DNA of 64,000 nucleotides from positions 3,454,001-3,518,000 of the forward strand of contig NC_017956.1 in NCBI RefSeq assembly GCF_000264455.2, read 5' to 3'. The position numbers and the translations under genes were made by a program. Every line of letters starts with the position of its first letter. Position 1 is the first letter of the stretch. The notes beneath the pieces are model-generated. The model saw only the letters and a program-made list of their open reading frames with translations. It was not told where the DNA came from and ran no database searches. This document shows, in pieces, positions 50,275-60,122 of the stretch. The DNA is from Tistrella mobilis KA081020-065. GTDB lineage: Bacteria > Pseudomonadota > Alphaproteobacteria > Tistrellales > Tistrellaceae.

Positions 50275-51681
50275 ATGGCCGAGATCCCGAGCCTGTCGCG
50301 TGACCGCGACGCCGCCGCCCTGCCGCTGACCCTGGTGACCGAGCGCGATTTCGCCGCCTGGCGCGATGCTGCCGAGCCCCGGATCGCGGCCTGGCTTTCG
50401 GCGCAGGGCTTCAAGCCGCGGCCGGGTGCCCATGCGCTGCTGCCCGATGCCGAGGGCGGCATCGCCGGCGCCGTGATGGTGACCGCAGCGGAACCGGGCC
50501 CCTGGGCCATCGGCGATCTGGCGCAGAAGCTGCCCGAGGGTCGCTGGCGGCTGGATCCGGAACCGACCGATCCCCGGCTCGTCACGAACCTCGCCATGGG
50601 CTGGGCGCTGGGCGCCTATCGGTTCGACCGCTATCTGGGCCGCACCGAGGACCGTCGGGCCCCGGCCACCCTGGTGGTGCCGGCCGCGGCCGATCAGGTG
50701 CGGCTGGCCGCCCTGGTCCAGGCGATTTCCCATGGCCGCGACCTGATCAACACGCCCGCCGAGGATATGGGCCCGCACGAGCTGGCGCTCGCAGCCCGGC
50801 GGATCGCCGAGAATGCCGGCGGCCGCTATGACGAGATCGTCGGCGACAATCTGGTCCAGCGGAATTTCCCGGCGATCCATGCGGTCGGCCGGGCCAGCAC
50901 CCGGCCGCCAAGGCTGATCGATTTCAGCTGGGGCGACGAAAGCCACCCCAAGGTCACCCTGGTCGGCAAGGGGGTCTGCTTCGACAGTGGCGGGCTCGAC
51001 ATCAAGCCGGCCTCGGCCATGCGGCTGATGAAGAAGGATATGGGCGGCGCCGCCCATGTGCTGGCGCTGGCGCGGATGATCATCGACACCAACCTGCCGG
51101 TGCGGCTGAGAGTGCTGATCCCGACGGTGGACAACGTCATCGCCGGCGATGCCTTCCGCCCCGGCGACGTGCTCAAGACCCGCGCCGGCATCTCGGTCGA
51201 GGTGGGCGACACCGATGCCGAGGGGCGGCTGATCCTGGCCGACGCCCTGGCCGAGGCAGCGCGGGACATGCCCGAACTGCTGATCGACGTCGCCACCCTG
51301 ACCGGCGCCGCCCGGGTGGCGGTCGGCACCGAAATCGCCGCCTTCTTCGCCGAAGACGACGCTCTGGCCGCGGCCCTGGAAAGTGCTGCCCGTGCCGAAG
51401 ACGATCCGGTCTGGCGCCTGCCGCTGCATCGCGCCTATCGCCACATGCTCGACAGCAAGATCGCCGATATCTGCAATGTCAGCGGCGGCGGTTTCGCCGG
51501 GGCGACCACGGCCGCCCTGTTCCTCGACGCCTTTGCGGGCGAGGCGCGCAAGGGCTGGCTGCATCTGGACCTGATGGCCTGGAACACGCGCAATCGCCCG
51601 GGCCGGCCAGAAGGTGGCGAAATCATGGGCGTGCGGGCGCTCTACCGGATGATCGCCGACCGCTGGGCGCCTTCGGCCTGA
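50275..51681 (+). CDS. Leucyl aminopeptidase family protein (M17)
   Basis: A 468-residue cytosolic di-zinc aminopeptidase. Metal and catalytic residues lie in LVGKGVCFDSGGLDIKP, MKKDMGGAAHVLALA, PTVDNVIAGDAFRPGDV and EVGDTDAEGRLILADAL; NTPAEDMGPHEL marks the family linker. The usual NTDAEGRL is GDTDAEGRL. The N-terminal domain is shorter and divergent from PepA, as in the PepB-like alphaproteobacterial group. It follows the TAXI gene by about 120 bases and is probably independent. Role: peptide turnover. Confidence 0.92.
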   Translation: MAEIPSLSRDRDAAALPLTLVTERDFAAWRDAAEPRIAAWLSAQGFKPRPGAHALLPDAEGGIAGAVMVTAAEPGPWAIGDLAQKLPEGRWRLDPEPTDPRLVTNLAMGWALGAYRFDRYLGRTEDRRAPATLVVPAAADQVRLAALVQAISHGRDLINTPAEDMGPHELALAARRIAENAGGRYDEIVGDNLVQRNFPAIHAVGRASTRPPRLIDFSWGDESHPKVTLVGKGVCFDSGGLDIKPASAMRLMKKDMGGAAHVLALARMIIDTNLPVRLRVLIPTVDNVIAGDAFRPGDVLKTRAGISVEVGDTDAEGRLILADALAEAARDMPELLIDVATLTGAARVAVGTEIAAFFAEDDALAAALESAARAEDDPVWRLPLHRAYRHMLDSKIADICNVSGGGFAGATTAALFLDAFAGEARKGWLHLDLMAWNTRNRPGRPEGGEIMGVRALYRMIADRWAPSA

Positions 51682-51813
51682 CATCCGGAGCGCGGGCCTG
51701 ATCGGCAATCAACAACCGCAAAGCGGAATTTGCCCAATCTTCGCAAGGCGCCCTGCGTCGGTTCTGGCAGACTTTGATCTGCAAGAAGAACCAGCGCAGG
51801 GAGACGCCCCCCG

Positions 51814-53070
51814 ATGTCACGTACAGCCCTTACCCGGCGCGGCCTCGCCGCACCGCTTGCGGCACTCGCCGCCCTGGCGGCCATCGCCGCCACGCCGGTC
51901 ACCGCCGCCGAGATGCCCCGCCCGAATGCCGCCCAGGGCGACGGCGGGGTCTCGGCCTTTTACGACTGGACCGGCAGCATCCCGGATCAGGCCGGCCTGC
52001 TGCTCCGGACCGAACCCCTGCCCGCAAAGCTGGGCCTGCCCGGGGCCGGGCAGCAGATGCGCATCCTCTACACCTCGACCGACGGAGTGTCGGGCACCGG
52101 ACCGGTGGTGGTCTCAGGGGCGCTGTTCGTGCCCAAGGGCCGGCCGCCGGCCGGCGGCTGGCCGCTGCTCGCCTGGGCGCATGGCACGGTCGGCGTGGCC
52201 GATACCTGCGCACCCTCGTGGACCGGGCGGTCCAAGCGCGATGTCGACTATCTGGGCCGCTGGCTGCGCGAAGGCTTCGCGATCGTCGCCACCGATTATC
52301 AGGGCCTGGGCGTCGCCGGCCCGCACCCCTATCTCGCCACCCGGCCCGAAGCCTACAGCACGCTCGATTCGGTCCGCGCCGTGCAGTCAGGCCAGAAAGA
52401 GCTGGGCGTCGCCCTTGCCGACCGGGTGGTGCTGATCGGCCAGTCCCAGGGCGGCGGCGCCGCCTTTGCGACCGCCGCCTTCGCACCGGACTATGCCCCC
52501 GATATCGACATCCGCGGCACGGTCTCGACCGGCATTCCCTATCTGACACCGCAGCTGATGACCGCGGTCGCCAAGGCCAATCCCGACAAGGTCGACCCGA
52601 CCATCGCCTATCTGCTCTATATCGGCCTGCTGGCCGAACAGGCCCCGACCAAAGCCGATGTCAGCCAGATGTTCACGCCCAAGGCGATGCCGGTGCTGAA
52701 CCAGGCCCGCACCGGCTGCGTGATGCCGATCTTCAAGGCAGTCACCGATGCCGGCCTCACCCGCGGCAACGCCATGCCCCCCAAGGCCATCGAGGTGATC
52801 ACCGGGCTTGCGCCGTCGCTCGCCTATCCGACGGTCAAGCTGACCCATCCGCTGTTCGTCGGCACCGGCGCCGAAGATCATGACGTGCCGCCAGCGATGC
52901 AGAAGGCGGTGGTCGATGCCGCCTGCGCCGCGGGCACGGTGGTCCAGGCTCATGTCTATCCGGGCCTCGACCATTCAGGGGCCGTCAACGGCTCGCTCAA
53001 GGACAGCGTGCCCTTCGTGCGCCAGGTGATGGCGGGCAAGCCGGTCAGCTCGACCTGCGGCGCATCCTGA
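51814..53070 (+). CDS. Secreted lipase-like alpha/beta hydrolase
   Basis: A 418-residue protein with a signal peptide (residues 1-32, AATPVTAAE) and an alpha/beta-hydrolase fold of the secretory lipase group. The nucleophile elbow is LIGQSQGGGAAF, the oxyanion region is LLAWAHGTVGVADTC, and late acid and base candidates are TGAEDHDVPP and GLDHSGAVNG. Cysteines in ADTCAPSW, ARTGCVMP, DAACAAG and SSTCGAS may form disulfides. GGGAG precedes the ATG. Its 3' end overlaps that of convergent ada by 26 bases. The substrate is probably an ester or lipid; unproven. Confidence 0.85.
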   Translation: MSRTALTRRGLAAPLAALAALAAIAATPVTAAEMPRPNAAQGDGGVSAFYDWTGSIPDQAGLLLRTEPLPAKLGLPGAGQQMRILYTSTDGVSGTGPVVVSGALFVPKGRPPAGGWPLLAWAHGTVGVADTCAPSWTGRSKRDVDYLGRWLREGFAIVATDYQGLGVAGPHPYLATRPEAYSTLDSVRAVQSGQKELGVALADRVVLIGQSQGGGAAFATAAFAPDYAPDIDIRGTVSTGIPYLTPQLMTAVAKANPDKVDPTIAYLLYIGLLAEQAPTKADVSQMFTPKAMPVLNQARTGCVMPIFKAVTDAGLTRGNAMPPKAIEVITGLAPSLAYPTVKLTHPLFVGTGAEDHDVPPAMQKAVVDAACAAGTVVQAHVYPGLDHSGAVNGSLKDSVPFVRQVMAGKPVSSTCGAS

Positions 53071-54283
53071 CCGGGGCTTCCGCCACCTCCTCCCGCGGCT
53101 CGGTCGCCGCCCGTGCCGCCGCATCCGCGGTGGCACGGTCCGGGTGGATCTCGGCATGCTCTGCCTCGAGCAGGGCCCGCTTCACCCGCTCTCCCCAGCG
53201 ATAGCCGGCGAAACCGCCCTGTTCGGGCAGCACCCGATGGCAGGGGACCAGCAGGGAGATCTTGTTGGTGGCGCAGGCCCGCCCGACAGCCCGGGCTGCG
53301 CCGGGGTTGCCCAGCGCCCGGGCGAGTGCCCCATAGGTGGTGACGGTGCCGGCCGGCAGCCGGCGCAACGCCTCCCAGACCCTGAGGGTGAAGGCGCCCG
53401 CCCGCAGATCCAGCGGCAGGCTGTGATCATCCAGCCGGGCGGCATCGCGGGTCAGCCCGTCCAGCACGACCTCGGCGGCGCGGCCGATCAGCGGATGGTC
53501 GGCCGCGGCCTCCACCCGCAGGGCGGCGGGAAAATCGACCGCAAGCCCCCTGAGCAGGGCCGCATCGTCGGGATCGATCGCGATCATCGCGATCCCGCGT
53601 TCGGTCGCCGCGATCAGCAGCCGGCCATGCGGGCAGTCGAAGATCCGCCACGACACCACCTCGCCGGCGCCGCCGGCCGCAAAGCGCCCGGGCGCCATGC
53701 CCAGCCCCGCCGCACCGCCGTCATAGACCCGGGCGGGGCCGCCGAAGCCGGCGGTATAGACCGCCTCGGTGACGCTTTCCCCCGCCTTCAGGGCCGCGCG
53801 GAACCGGCGGCGCTTCAGCCCGCGCAGCATCTCGGCCGGCGCCACCCCCAGCACCCGGCCGAAGGCGCGCGCCAGCCGCCGGGTCTCCACCCCCAGCAGG
53901 CTGGCAAGTTCCGTCGCCCCCGGGACCTCTTCGCGCCGGTCGATGGCGCCCATGGCGGAGAGGACCAGCTTCTGTTCAGGCCCCAGCGCCTGTGCCTCTG
54001 GCGCACAGCGCTTGCAGGCGCGGAAACCGGCCGCCTCGGCGGCATGGGCGTCGGGATAGAAGCGGACATTCTCGCGATTGGGCAGCCGGGCAGGGCAGCC
54101 CGGCCGGCAGTAGATGCCGGTGGTGATCACGCCCAGCCGGAAGGCATCAGCAAAGCGGCGGTCCCGGTCGGCGACGATGCGCCAGAGCCGGTCGTCGCCG
54201 ACCTGATCGCCGGCAAGCGCCAGCACGTCGGCCGGCGCCGCAAGGTCGACGGGTACAGAACGTTCGATGGGATCAGAGGCCAT
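53045..54283 (-). CDS. ada: Ada: methylated-DNA repair and transcriptional regulator
   Basis: A 412-residue bifunctional methyltransferase. The N-terminal Ada zinc domain has YCRPGCPARLPNRENVRFY and ACKRCAP (four zinc cysteines, one the phosphotriester acceptor), followed by an AraC-type helix-turn-helix (LGVETRRLARAFGRVLG; LKRRRFRAALKAG) and the O6-methylguanine methyltransferase with acceptor Cys348 in LLVPCHRVLPEQGGFAGYRWG. ATG 54283 has GGGAGG before it. The C-terminus ends in a long charged tail. It probably controls its own promoter in response to alkylation. Confidence 0.94.
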   Translation of the reverse strand: MASDPIERSVPVDLAAPADVLALAGDQVGDDRLWRIVADRDRRFADAFRLGVITTGIYCRPGCPARLPNRENVRFYPDAHAAEAAGFRACKRCAPEAQALGPEQKLVLSAMGAIDRREEVPGATELASLLGVETRRLARAFGRVLGVAPAEMLRGLKRRRFRAALKAGESVTEAVYTAGFGGPARVYDGGAAGLGMAPGRFAAGGAGEVVSWRIFDCPHGRLLIAATERGIAMIAIDPDDAALLRGLAVDFPAALRVEAAADHPLIGRAAEVVLDGLTRDAARLDDHSLPLDLRAGAFTLRVWEALRRLPAGTVTTYGALARALGNPGAARAVGRACATNKISLLVPCHRVLPEQGGFAGYRWGERVKRALLEAEHAEIHPDRATADAAARAATEPREEVAEAPVRMRRRSS

Positions 54284-54400
54284 GGGTCGGGTTTCCTCCC
54301 GGCAGATCAAGGGGATCGATTGCCCCCATCCTGCACCCATGGCCCCCGCCGCACCATCCGCGACCGGACAGGGATGTCACGCGCCCAAGCCCGCTCGCGC

Positions 54401-56038
54401 TCAGGACAGGCCGTCGGGAAAAGCCGCACGGATCAGCGCCCGGGTATAATCGGTCTCGGGCGAGGCCATCACCGAGGCCGCCTCACCCTGCTCCATCACC
54501 CGGCCCTGGCGCAGCACGATCAGCTTGTGGGCCAGCGCCCGCACCACCGCCAGATCATGGGAAATCAGCACATAGGCCAGCTGCCGCCGCCGTTGCAGCC
54601 CGCGCAGCAGCTCGACGATCTGGGCCTGGATCGAGACGTCGAGCGCCGAGGTCGGCTCGTCGAGCACGATCAGCTCGGGCTCCAGGATCAGCGCCCGGGC
54701 AATGGCGATGCGCTGGCGCTGCCCGCCCGAGAATTCATGGGGGAAGCGATCCTGCATCGCCGCATCCAGCCCCACTTCGGCCAGTGCCGCACCGATCCGG
54801 TCCCGCCGCGCCGCCCGGTCGGCGATGGGCGCATGCACATCCAGCCCTTCGGCCACGATGTCGCCCACGGTCATGCGTGGGCTCAACGCACCGAACGGGT
54901 CCTGGAACACGATCTGGAAGCGGTTGCGCAACGGCCGGAGGCGCTTCTGATCCAGCTTCGCGAGGTCGGTGCCGGCAAAATCGACCACCCCTTCGGCGGT
55001 GGTCAGCCGGACGAGAGCGGCGGCGACGGAACTCTTGCCCGAGCCGCTCTCCCCCACCAGCCCCAGGGTCTCGCCGGGGCGGAGGGTGAAATTCACCCCC
55101 ACCGCCGCCTCGACATGAGACACCACCCGGCGCAGCAACCCGCCCTTCACCGGATAGCGCACCGCCAGATCCCGCACGGTCAGCAGCGGAGCCGCCCCGG
55201 CCGGGACCGGATCGGGCAGGCCACGCGGGCGCGAGGCGATCAGCATGCGGGTATAGTCGTTGCGCGGCGCGCGGAAGATCTCGTCGGCAGAGCCCGTCTC
55301 CATCATCTCGCCGCGGCGCATCACCACCACCCGGTCGGCGGTGCGGCGGACGATGGCGAGGTCGTGGGTGATCAGGATCAGCGCCATGCCGCGCTCGCGC
55401 CGGATGCGGGCGAGCAGGCCCAGGATCTCTTCCTGGACGGTGACGTCCAGCGCCGTGGTCGGCTCGTCGGCGATCAGGATCTCGGGCTCGTTGGCCAGTG
55501 CCATGGCGATCATCGCCCGCTGGCGCTGACCACCCGACAGCTCGTGCGGAAAGGACCGCCGGATGCGGGCGGTGGAGCCTTCGGCATCGACCAGCGCCAC
55601 CTCACGCAACAGCGCGTCGATCCGGGCCGCGGCCGCAGCCCCCTCGAGGCCGCGATGCAGGGCAAGCGTCTCGGCGATCTGCCGCTCCACCCGGTGCAAC
55701 GGGTTGAGCGCAGTCATCGGCTCCTGAAAGATCATCGCGATGCGGTTGCCGCGCACCTGGCGCAGGGACCGCTCGGATGCGCCGACGAGTTCCTCCTCGC
55801 CCAGACGGGCGCTGCCGCCTACGGCGACATCGGCGCTGCGCGGCAGCAGCCCCAGAATGCCCAGCGCCGTCACCGATTTGCCGGAGCCGCTTTCGCCCAC
55901 GATCGCCAGCGTCTCGCCAGCCCCCACCGTGAACGACACCCCCGCCACCGCCCTGGTCTCGCCGGTTTCGTGCCGGAAGGTGACCGACAGATCGCGGACG
56001 GACAGAACGGAAGGACTTGCCTGACGGGCGCCGCTCAC
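54401..56038 (-). CDS. yejF: Oligopeptide ABC transporter, tandem ATPase (YejF-like)
   Basis: A 545-residue protein with two complete ABC ATPase domains in one chain. Domain 1: Walker [10 protein letters not shown] (about 49-56), signature [12 protein letters not shown], Walker [13 protein letters not shown]. Domain 2: [11 protein letters not shown] (about 345), [25 protein letters not shown]. This fused arrangement is typical of YejF, which energises uptake of oligopeptides and of peptide antibiotics such as microcin C in enteric bacteria. Its ATG overlaps the yejE stop (ATGA). Last gene of the yejABEF operon. Confidence 0.93.
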   Translation of the reverse strand: MSGARQASPSVLSVRDLSVTFRHETGETRAVAGVSFTVGAGETLAIVGESGSGKSVTALGILGLLPRSADVAVGGSARLGEEELVGASERSLRQVRGNRIAMIFQEPMTALNPLHRVERQIAETLALHRGLEGAAAAARIDALLREVALVDAEGSTARIRRSFPHELSGGQRQRAMIAMALANEPEILIADEPTTALDVTVQEEILGLLARIRRERGMALILITHDLAIVRRTADRVVVMRRGEMMETGSADEIFRAPRNDYTRMLIASRPRGLPDPVPAGAAPLLTVRDLAVRYPVKGGLLRRVVSHVEAAVGVNFTLRPGETLGLVGESGSGKSSVAAALVRLTTAEGVVDFAGTDLAKLDQKRLRPLRNRFQIVFQDPFGALSPRMTVGDIVAEGLDVHAPIADRAARRDRIGAALAEVGLDAAMQDRFPHEFSGGQRQRIAIARALILEPELIVLDEPTSALDVSIQAQIVELLRGLQRRRQLAYVLISHDLAVVRALAHKLIVLRQGRVMEQGEAASVMASPETDYTRALIRAAFPDGLS

Positions 56039-57088
56039 GAGAACACCTTGCGCGGGTCGAAGGCGTCGCGGATCGCTTCGCCGATGAAGATCAGCAGCGA
56101 CAACATCACCGCCAGCGTCACGAAGCCCGAAATGCCGAGCCAGGGGGCCTGAAGATTGTTCTTGCCCTGATTGAGCAGCTCACCCAGCGAGGGAGAGCCC
56201 GCCGGCAGACCCAGCCCCAGGAAGTCGAGCGAGGTCAGCGCGGTGATCCCGCCCGACAGGATGAAGGGCAGGAAGGTGAGGGTCGAGACCATGGCATTGG
56301 GCAGAATATGGCGGCGCATGATGCCGATATCCCCCACCCCCATCGGCCCGGGCGGCGCGGACATAGTCGAAATTGCGGGTGCGCAGGAATTCCGCCCGCA
56401 CCAGCCCGACCAGCCCCGTCCACGAGAACAGGGTGAGCAGGCCCAGCAGCAGCCAGACCGTGGGTTCGAACAGCGCCGAGAGGATCAGCAGCACGTAGAG
56501 CTGCGGCAGCCCGGCCCAGATCTCGATCAGCCGCTGGAAGATCAGATCGGTGATGCCGCCGAAATAACCCTGGATCGCGCCCGCGATCACCCCGATCACC
56601 GAGCTTGCGATGGTGAGCCCCAGCCCGAAGAGCACCGAGAGCCTGAAGCCGTAGATCAGCCGGGCAAGCACGTCACGCCCCTGATCATCGGTCCCCAGCC
56701 AGTTCTCGGCCGAGGGGGGCGCCGGCGCCGGCCGGTCGAGGTTGAAGTTGATCGTGTCGTAGGAGAAGCGGATCGGCGGCCAGATCGCCCAGCCCTCGGC
56801 GTCGATCGTCTCCCGCGTGATCTGGTCGCGATAATTGGCCGGGGTCGGCAGGAAGCCGCCGAATTCGGTGTCGGGATAGTCGAACAGCACCGGGGCATAG
56901 AGACGCCCCTGATACGAGACCAGGATCGGCCGGTCATTGGCGACGAATTCGGCCCCGAGCGAGACCACGAACAGCACCAGAAAGATCCAGAACGACCAGA
57001 AACCCCGGCGATTGCGGCGGAAATTGCGCAGCCGCCGGCGGTTCAGCGGCCCGAGCGGTCGAAAGCCGAGGCGTGCGACGATGCCCAT
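56035..57088 (-). pseudogene. yejE: Oligopeptide ABC permease YejE, apparent frameshift
   Basis: The coding region of an ABC permease (DppC/YejE type) is split between two frames. The first frame (57088 to about 56345) covers the N-terminal helix, GTDDQGRDVLARLIYGFR and most membrane helices up to FDYVRAAR. There the frame diverges, while the permease sequence resumes one frame over as GVGDIGIMRRHILPNAMV and runs to the stop at 56035 ([30 protein letters not shown]). One extra base near 56341-56350 (CATCGGCCCG, where CATCGCCCG would restore AR-A-MG) explains it. All else, including the ATGA overlap with yejF, is intact, so this may be a recent mutation, a sequencing error in a GC run or, less likely, programmed frameshifting. 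Confidence 0.85.
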
Positions 57089-57091
57089 GGC

Positions 57092-58177
57092 TCAGCCTCC
57101 CCTGGCTTCGAAATCGATCCGCGGATCGATCGCCACATACATCAGGTCGCCGATCAGGTTCAGCAGCAGCCCGATCAGGGTGAAGATGAACAGCGAGGCG
57201 AAGACCACCGGATAGTCGCGGTTGAGCACCGCCTCGTAGGACAGCAGCCCCAGCCCGTCGAGCGAGAAGATCACCTCGATCAGCAGCGAGCCGGTGAACA
57301 GCAGCCCGACGATGGTGGCGGGCAGGCCGGCGACCACGATCAGCATGGCGTTGCGGAAGACATGGCCATAGAGCACGCGGTTCTCGCTCAACCCCTTGGC
57401 CCGGGCGGTGATCACGTATTGTTTGCCGATCTCGTCCAGGAAGGAATTCTTGGTGAGCAGGGTCAGCGTCGCGAAGCCGCCGATCACCAGCGAGGCCACC
57501 GGCAGCGCCAGATGCCAGAAATAGTCGAGGATCTGCTGCCACCAGGGCAATTCGGCCCAGTTGTCCGAGACGAGCCCGCGCAGCGGGAACCACGACACCA
57601 CCGAGCCGCCGGCGAAGATCACCACCAGCAGGATGGCGAACAGAAAGCCCGGCACGGCATACCCCACGATCACCAGACCGCTGGTCCAGACATCGAAGGG
57701 CGTGCCGTCGCGCACCGCCTTGGCGATGCCGAGCGGAATGGAGACCAGATAGATGATCAGCGTGCTCCACAGCCCGAGCGAGGCCGAGACCGGCAGCTTG
57801 TCGAGGATCAGGTCCACCACCGGCGCATTGCGGAAGAAACTGTCGCCGAAATCGAAGGCCAGATAGCTGCCCATCATGTCGACGAAGCGTTCGACCGGTG
57901 GCTTGTCGAAGCCGTAAAGGGTGCGGATTTCCTCGACCAGCCCGTCCGGCAGGCCGCGGGCGCCGCGATAATCGCTGCCCGACATGGAGGGGGCGGCGAC
58001 CTCTCGGCCCCCTCCGGAAAACCCCGAGGTGGCGTCGGCCTGGGCCCCGCTCAGCGTCGCCAGCATCTGTTCGACCGGTCCGCCGGGGGCGAACTGGACG
58101 ACGGCGAAGTTGATCACCATGATGCCGAACAATGTGAGCGGAATAAGGGCCAGGCGGCGCAGGACGTAAGCGAACAT
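57092..58177 (-). CDS. yejB: Oligopeptide ABC permease YejB
   Basis: A 361-residue inner-membrane permease of the DppB/OppB class. It starts [20 protein letters not shown] with [14 protein letters not shown], has an insert before [20 protein letters not shown] as in YejB, and carries the EAA loop around [21 protein letters not shown] that contacts the ATPase. Six transmembrane helices are visible. Three bases separate its stop from the yejE start. Works with YejA, YejE and YejF. Confidence 0.94.
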   Translation of the reverse strand: MFAYVLRRLALIPLTLFGIMVINFAVVQFAPGGPVEQMLATLSGAQADATSGFSGGGREVAAPSMSGSDYRGARGLPDGLVEEIRTLYGFDKPPVERFVDMMGSYLAFDFGDSFFRNAPVVDLILDKLPVSASLGLWSTLIIYLVSIPLGIAKAVRDGTPFDVWTSGLVIVGYAVPGFLFAILLVVIFAGGSVVSWFPLRGLVSDNWAELPWWQQILDYFWHLALPVASLVIGGFATLTLLTKNSFLDEIGKQYVITARAKGLSENRVLYGHVFRNAMLIVVAGLPATIVGLLFTGSLLIEVIFSLDGLGLLSYEAVLNRDYPVVFASLFIFTLIGLLLNLIGDLMYVAIDPRIDFEARGG

Positions 58178-58195
58178 CCGGAACCGGGCCCCCTG

Positions 58196-60061
58196 TCAGC
58201 GCAGGCCGTAGCGGGCGGCGAGCGCGTCGTCGACCCACCAGGTGTAAAGATCGATGCCGTAATCGGGCAGCACCGGCGGGCGCCCGAACTTGTTCCAGTG
58301 CACGATTCTGAAGGCCGGCAGGTGGAATTCAGGGATGACGTAGTCGCCCCAAAGCAGCACCCGGTCCAGCGCTTTCACGGCCGTCACCAGGCTCTGCCGG
58401 TCCTCGGCATCGATCACCTTCTGGATCAGCGCATCGACCACGGAGTTCCTGATCCCGGCATAATTGCGGCTGCCCGGCCGGTCGGCAGCCTCGCTGCCCC
58501 AGAATTCGCGCTGCTCGTTGCCGGGAGATTGAGACTGCGGCCAGATTTCGGTGATGATGTCGAAATCGAAGGTCTGCAGCCGGTTCTCGTACTGCGCCGC
58601 ATCCACCTGACGAACCGTCGCCTCAATGCCCAGCCGGCCCAGACTGCGGGTGATCGGCATCACGATGCGTTCCTCGGCGGCATCCTGGATCAGGAATTCC
58701 ATCCGCACCGGCGCATCGGCATCGGGGGCGAACAGCTTGCCGTTCTTCACCTCGTAGCCGGCCTTGGCCAGGATGTCATAGGCGGTCTTCAGCCCCTCGC
58801 GATTGGCGCCGCTGCCATCGGTCTTGGGCACGGTATAGGGCTTCGTGAACAGATCCGCCGGCAGCTGGTCGCGATAGGGCTCCAGCAGCGCCAGCTCCGC
58901 CCCTTCTGGGATGCCCGAGGACGCCATGTTCGAGTTCTCGAAATAGCTGTCGGTGCGGGTATAGGCGCCGTAGAACAGGGTCTTATTCGACCATTCGAAG
59001 TCGAACACGTACTGCATCGCCCGGCGCATCGCCGGGTCCTGGAAGATCGGGCGGCGGGTGTTCATCACCAGCCCCTGCATGCCGGTCGACAGCCGGTGCG
59101 GGATGGTGTCGAGCTTCAGCTTGCCGCTTTCGACCTCGGGCATGTTGTAGGCGGTGGCCCAGCGCCGGGCGCTGTTCTCGACCCGAAGATCGTACTGGCC
59201 GGCCTTGAACGCCTCAACCGAGACCTCGTCGTCGCGGTAATAGTCGGTGACGATGCGGTCGAAATTGTACCGGCCGACATTCACCGGCAGATCCTTGGCC
59301 CAATAGTCCTTCACCCGCTCCATCACCAGCGTACGGCCGGGCTCGGCGCGGGCCACCTTGTAGGGCCCGCTGCCGGGGATCGGCTCCAGCGTACCCGCCC
59401 CCAGATCATGGGCATCGAGCCAGGCCTTGGGCAGCACCGGCAGCTGACCCAGGATCAGCGCCAGTTCACGGTTCTTCGTGTTGGCGAAGCGGAAGCGGAC
59501 GGTGTGGTCGTCCAGCACGTCCACGCCCGCCACCTCGGCATAATAGATCCGATAGGTCGGGTGGCCCTTCTCACGCAGCTGATCGAAGGTCGCCGCCACA
59601 TCGGCGGCGGTGATCGGCGTCCCGTCGTGGAAACGCGCCTCGGGACGGATGGTGAAGGTCACCGAGGAATTGTCCGGCGCCTTGTCGATGGTCCTGGCGA
59701 TCAGCCCGTATTCCGAAAACGGCTCGTCCAGGCTCTGCACGGTCAGCGTGTCGAAGGCAAGGCTGACCGGTGCGGAGATGCCCCGCAGCGCAAAAGGATT
59801 GAGACTGTCGAAAGTGCCCCGGGCGGCGCTTCTCAGCGTGCCGCCCTTGGGTGCTTCGGGATAGGCATAGGCGAAATGATCGAAATCGCCGGGGTATTTC
59901 AGATCCCCATACATCGATATGCCATGCGACGGCTCCGCCAGAGCCTGGCCCGAAAGAACCGGCGTGAAGGCGGCGATGCTTCCGGCCAAGAGGCCGCCCA
60001 GCACCAGTACCACCCGGGCGGGGCGACGCCATCCGCGTCCCCGCATCCGTTGTTCGGCCAT
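58196..60061 (-). CDS. yejA: Oligopeptide ABC periplasmic binding protein YejA
   Basis: A 621-residue SBP_bac_5 family receptor. A signal peptide (residues 1-42, ending GQALAEPSHG) precedes GISMYGDLKYPGDFDHFAY and EAPKGGTLRSAARGTFDSLNPF, both typical of YejA. The ATG at 60061 follows GGAGGG; a GTG at 60064 is adjacent. It leads the operon yejA-yejB-yejE-yejF. Family members bind peptides of several residues; exact preference is unknown. If yejE is really broken, this receptor would be idle. Confidence 0.93.
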   Translation of the reverse strand: MAEQRMRGRGWRRPARVVLVLGGLLAGSIAAFTPVLSGQALAEPSHGISMYGDLKYPGDFDHFAYAYPEAPKGGTLRSAARGTFDSLNPFALRGISAPVSLAFDTLTVQSLDEPFSEYGLIARTIDKAPDNSSVTFTIRPEARFHDGTPITAADVAATFDQLREKGHPTYRIYYAEVAGVDVLDDHTVRFRFANTKNRELALILGQLPVLPKAWLDAHDLGAGTLEPIPGSGPYKVARAEPGRTLVMERVKDYWAKDLPVNVGRYNFDRIVTDYYRDDEVSVEAFKAGQYDLRVENSARRWATAYNMPEVESGKLKLDTIPHRLSTGMQGLVMNTRRPIFQDPAMRRAMQYVFDFEWSNKTLFYGAYTRTDSYFENSNMASSGIPEGAELALLEPYRDQLPADLFTKPYTVPKTDGSGANREGLKTAYDILAKAGYEVKNGKLFAPDADAPVRMEFLIQDAAEERIVMPITRSLGRLGIEATVRQVDAAQYENRLQTFDFDIITEIWPQSQSPGNEQREFWGSEAADRPGSRNYAGIRNSVVDALIQKVIDAEDRQSLVTAVKALDRVLLWGDYVIPEFHLPAFRIVHWNKFGRPPVLPDYGIDLYTWWVDDALAARYGLR

Positions 60062-60122
60062 CACCTGTCGTCATCCCTCCGGTCGGTGACGCTATCCCTC
60101 CATCCGCGATGATAGGGCAAGT

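Noticed and set aside
53144-56152. A 1002-codon open frame on the plus strand
   Set aside because: Antisense to ada and yejF, with the composition of a shadow frame and no ribosome-binding site or domain.
56171-60112. A 1313-codon open frame on the plus strand
   Set aside because: It is antisense to yejABE over its whole length, is rich in Arg, Gln, Asp and His as expected from reversed GC-rich codons, and matches no protein pattern.
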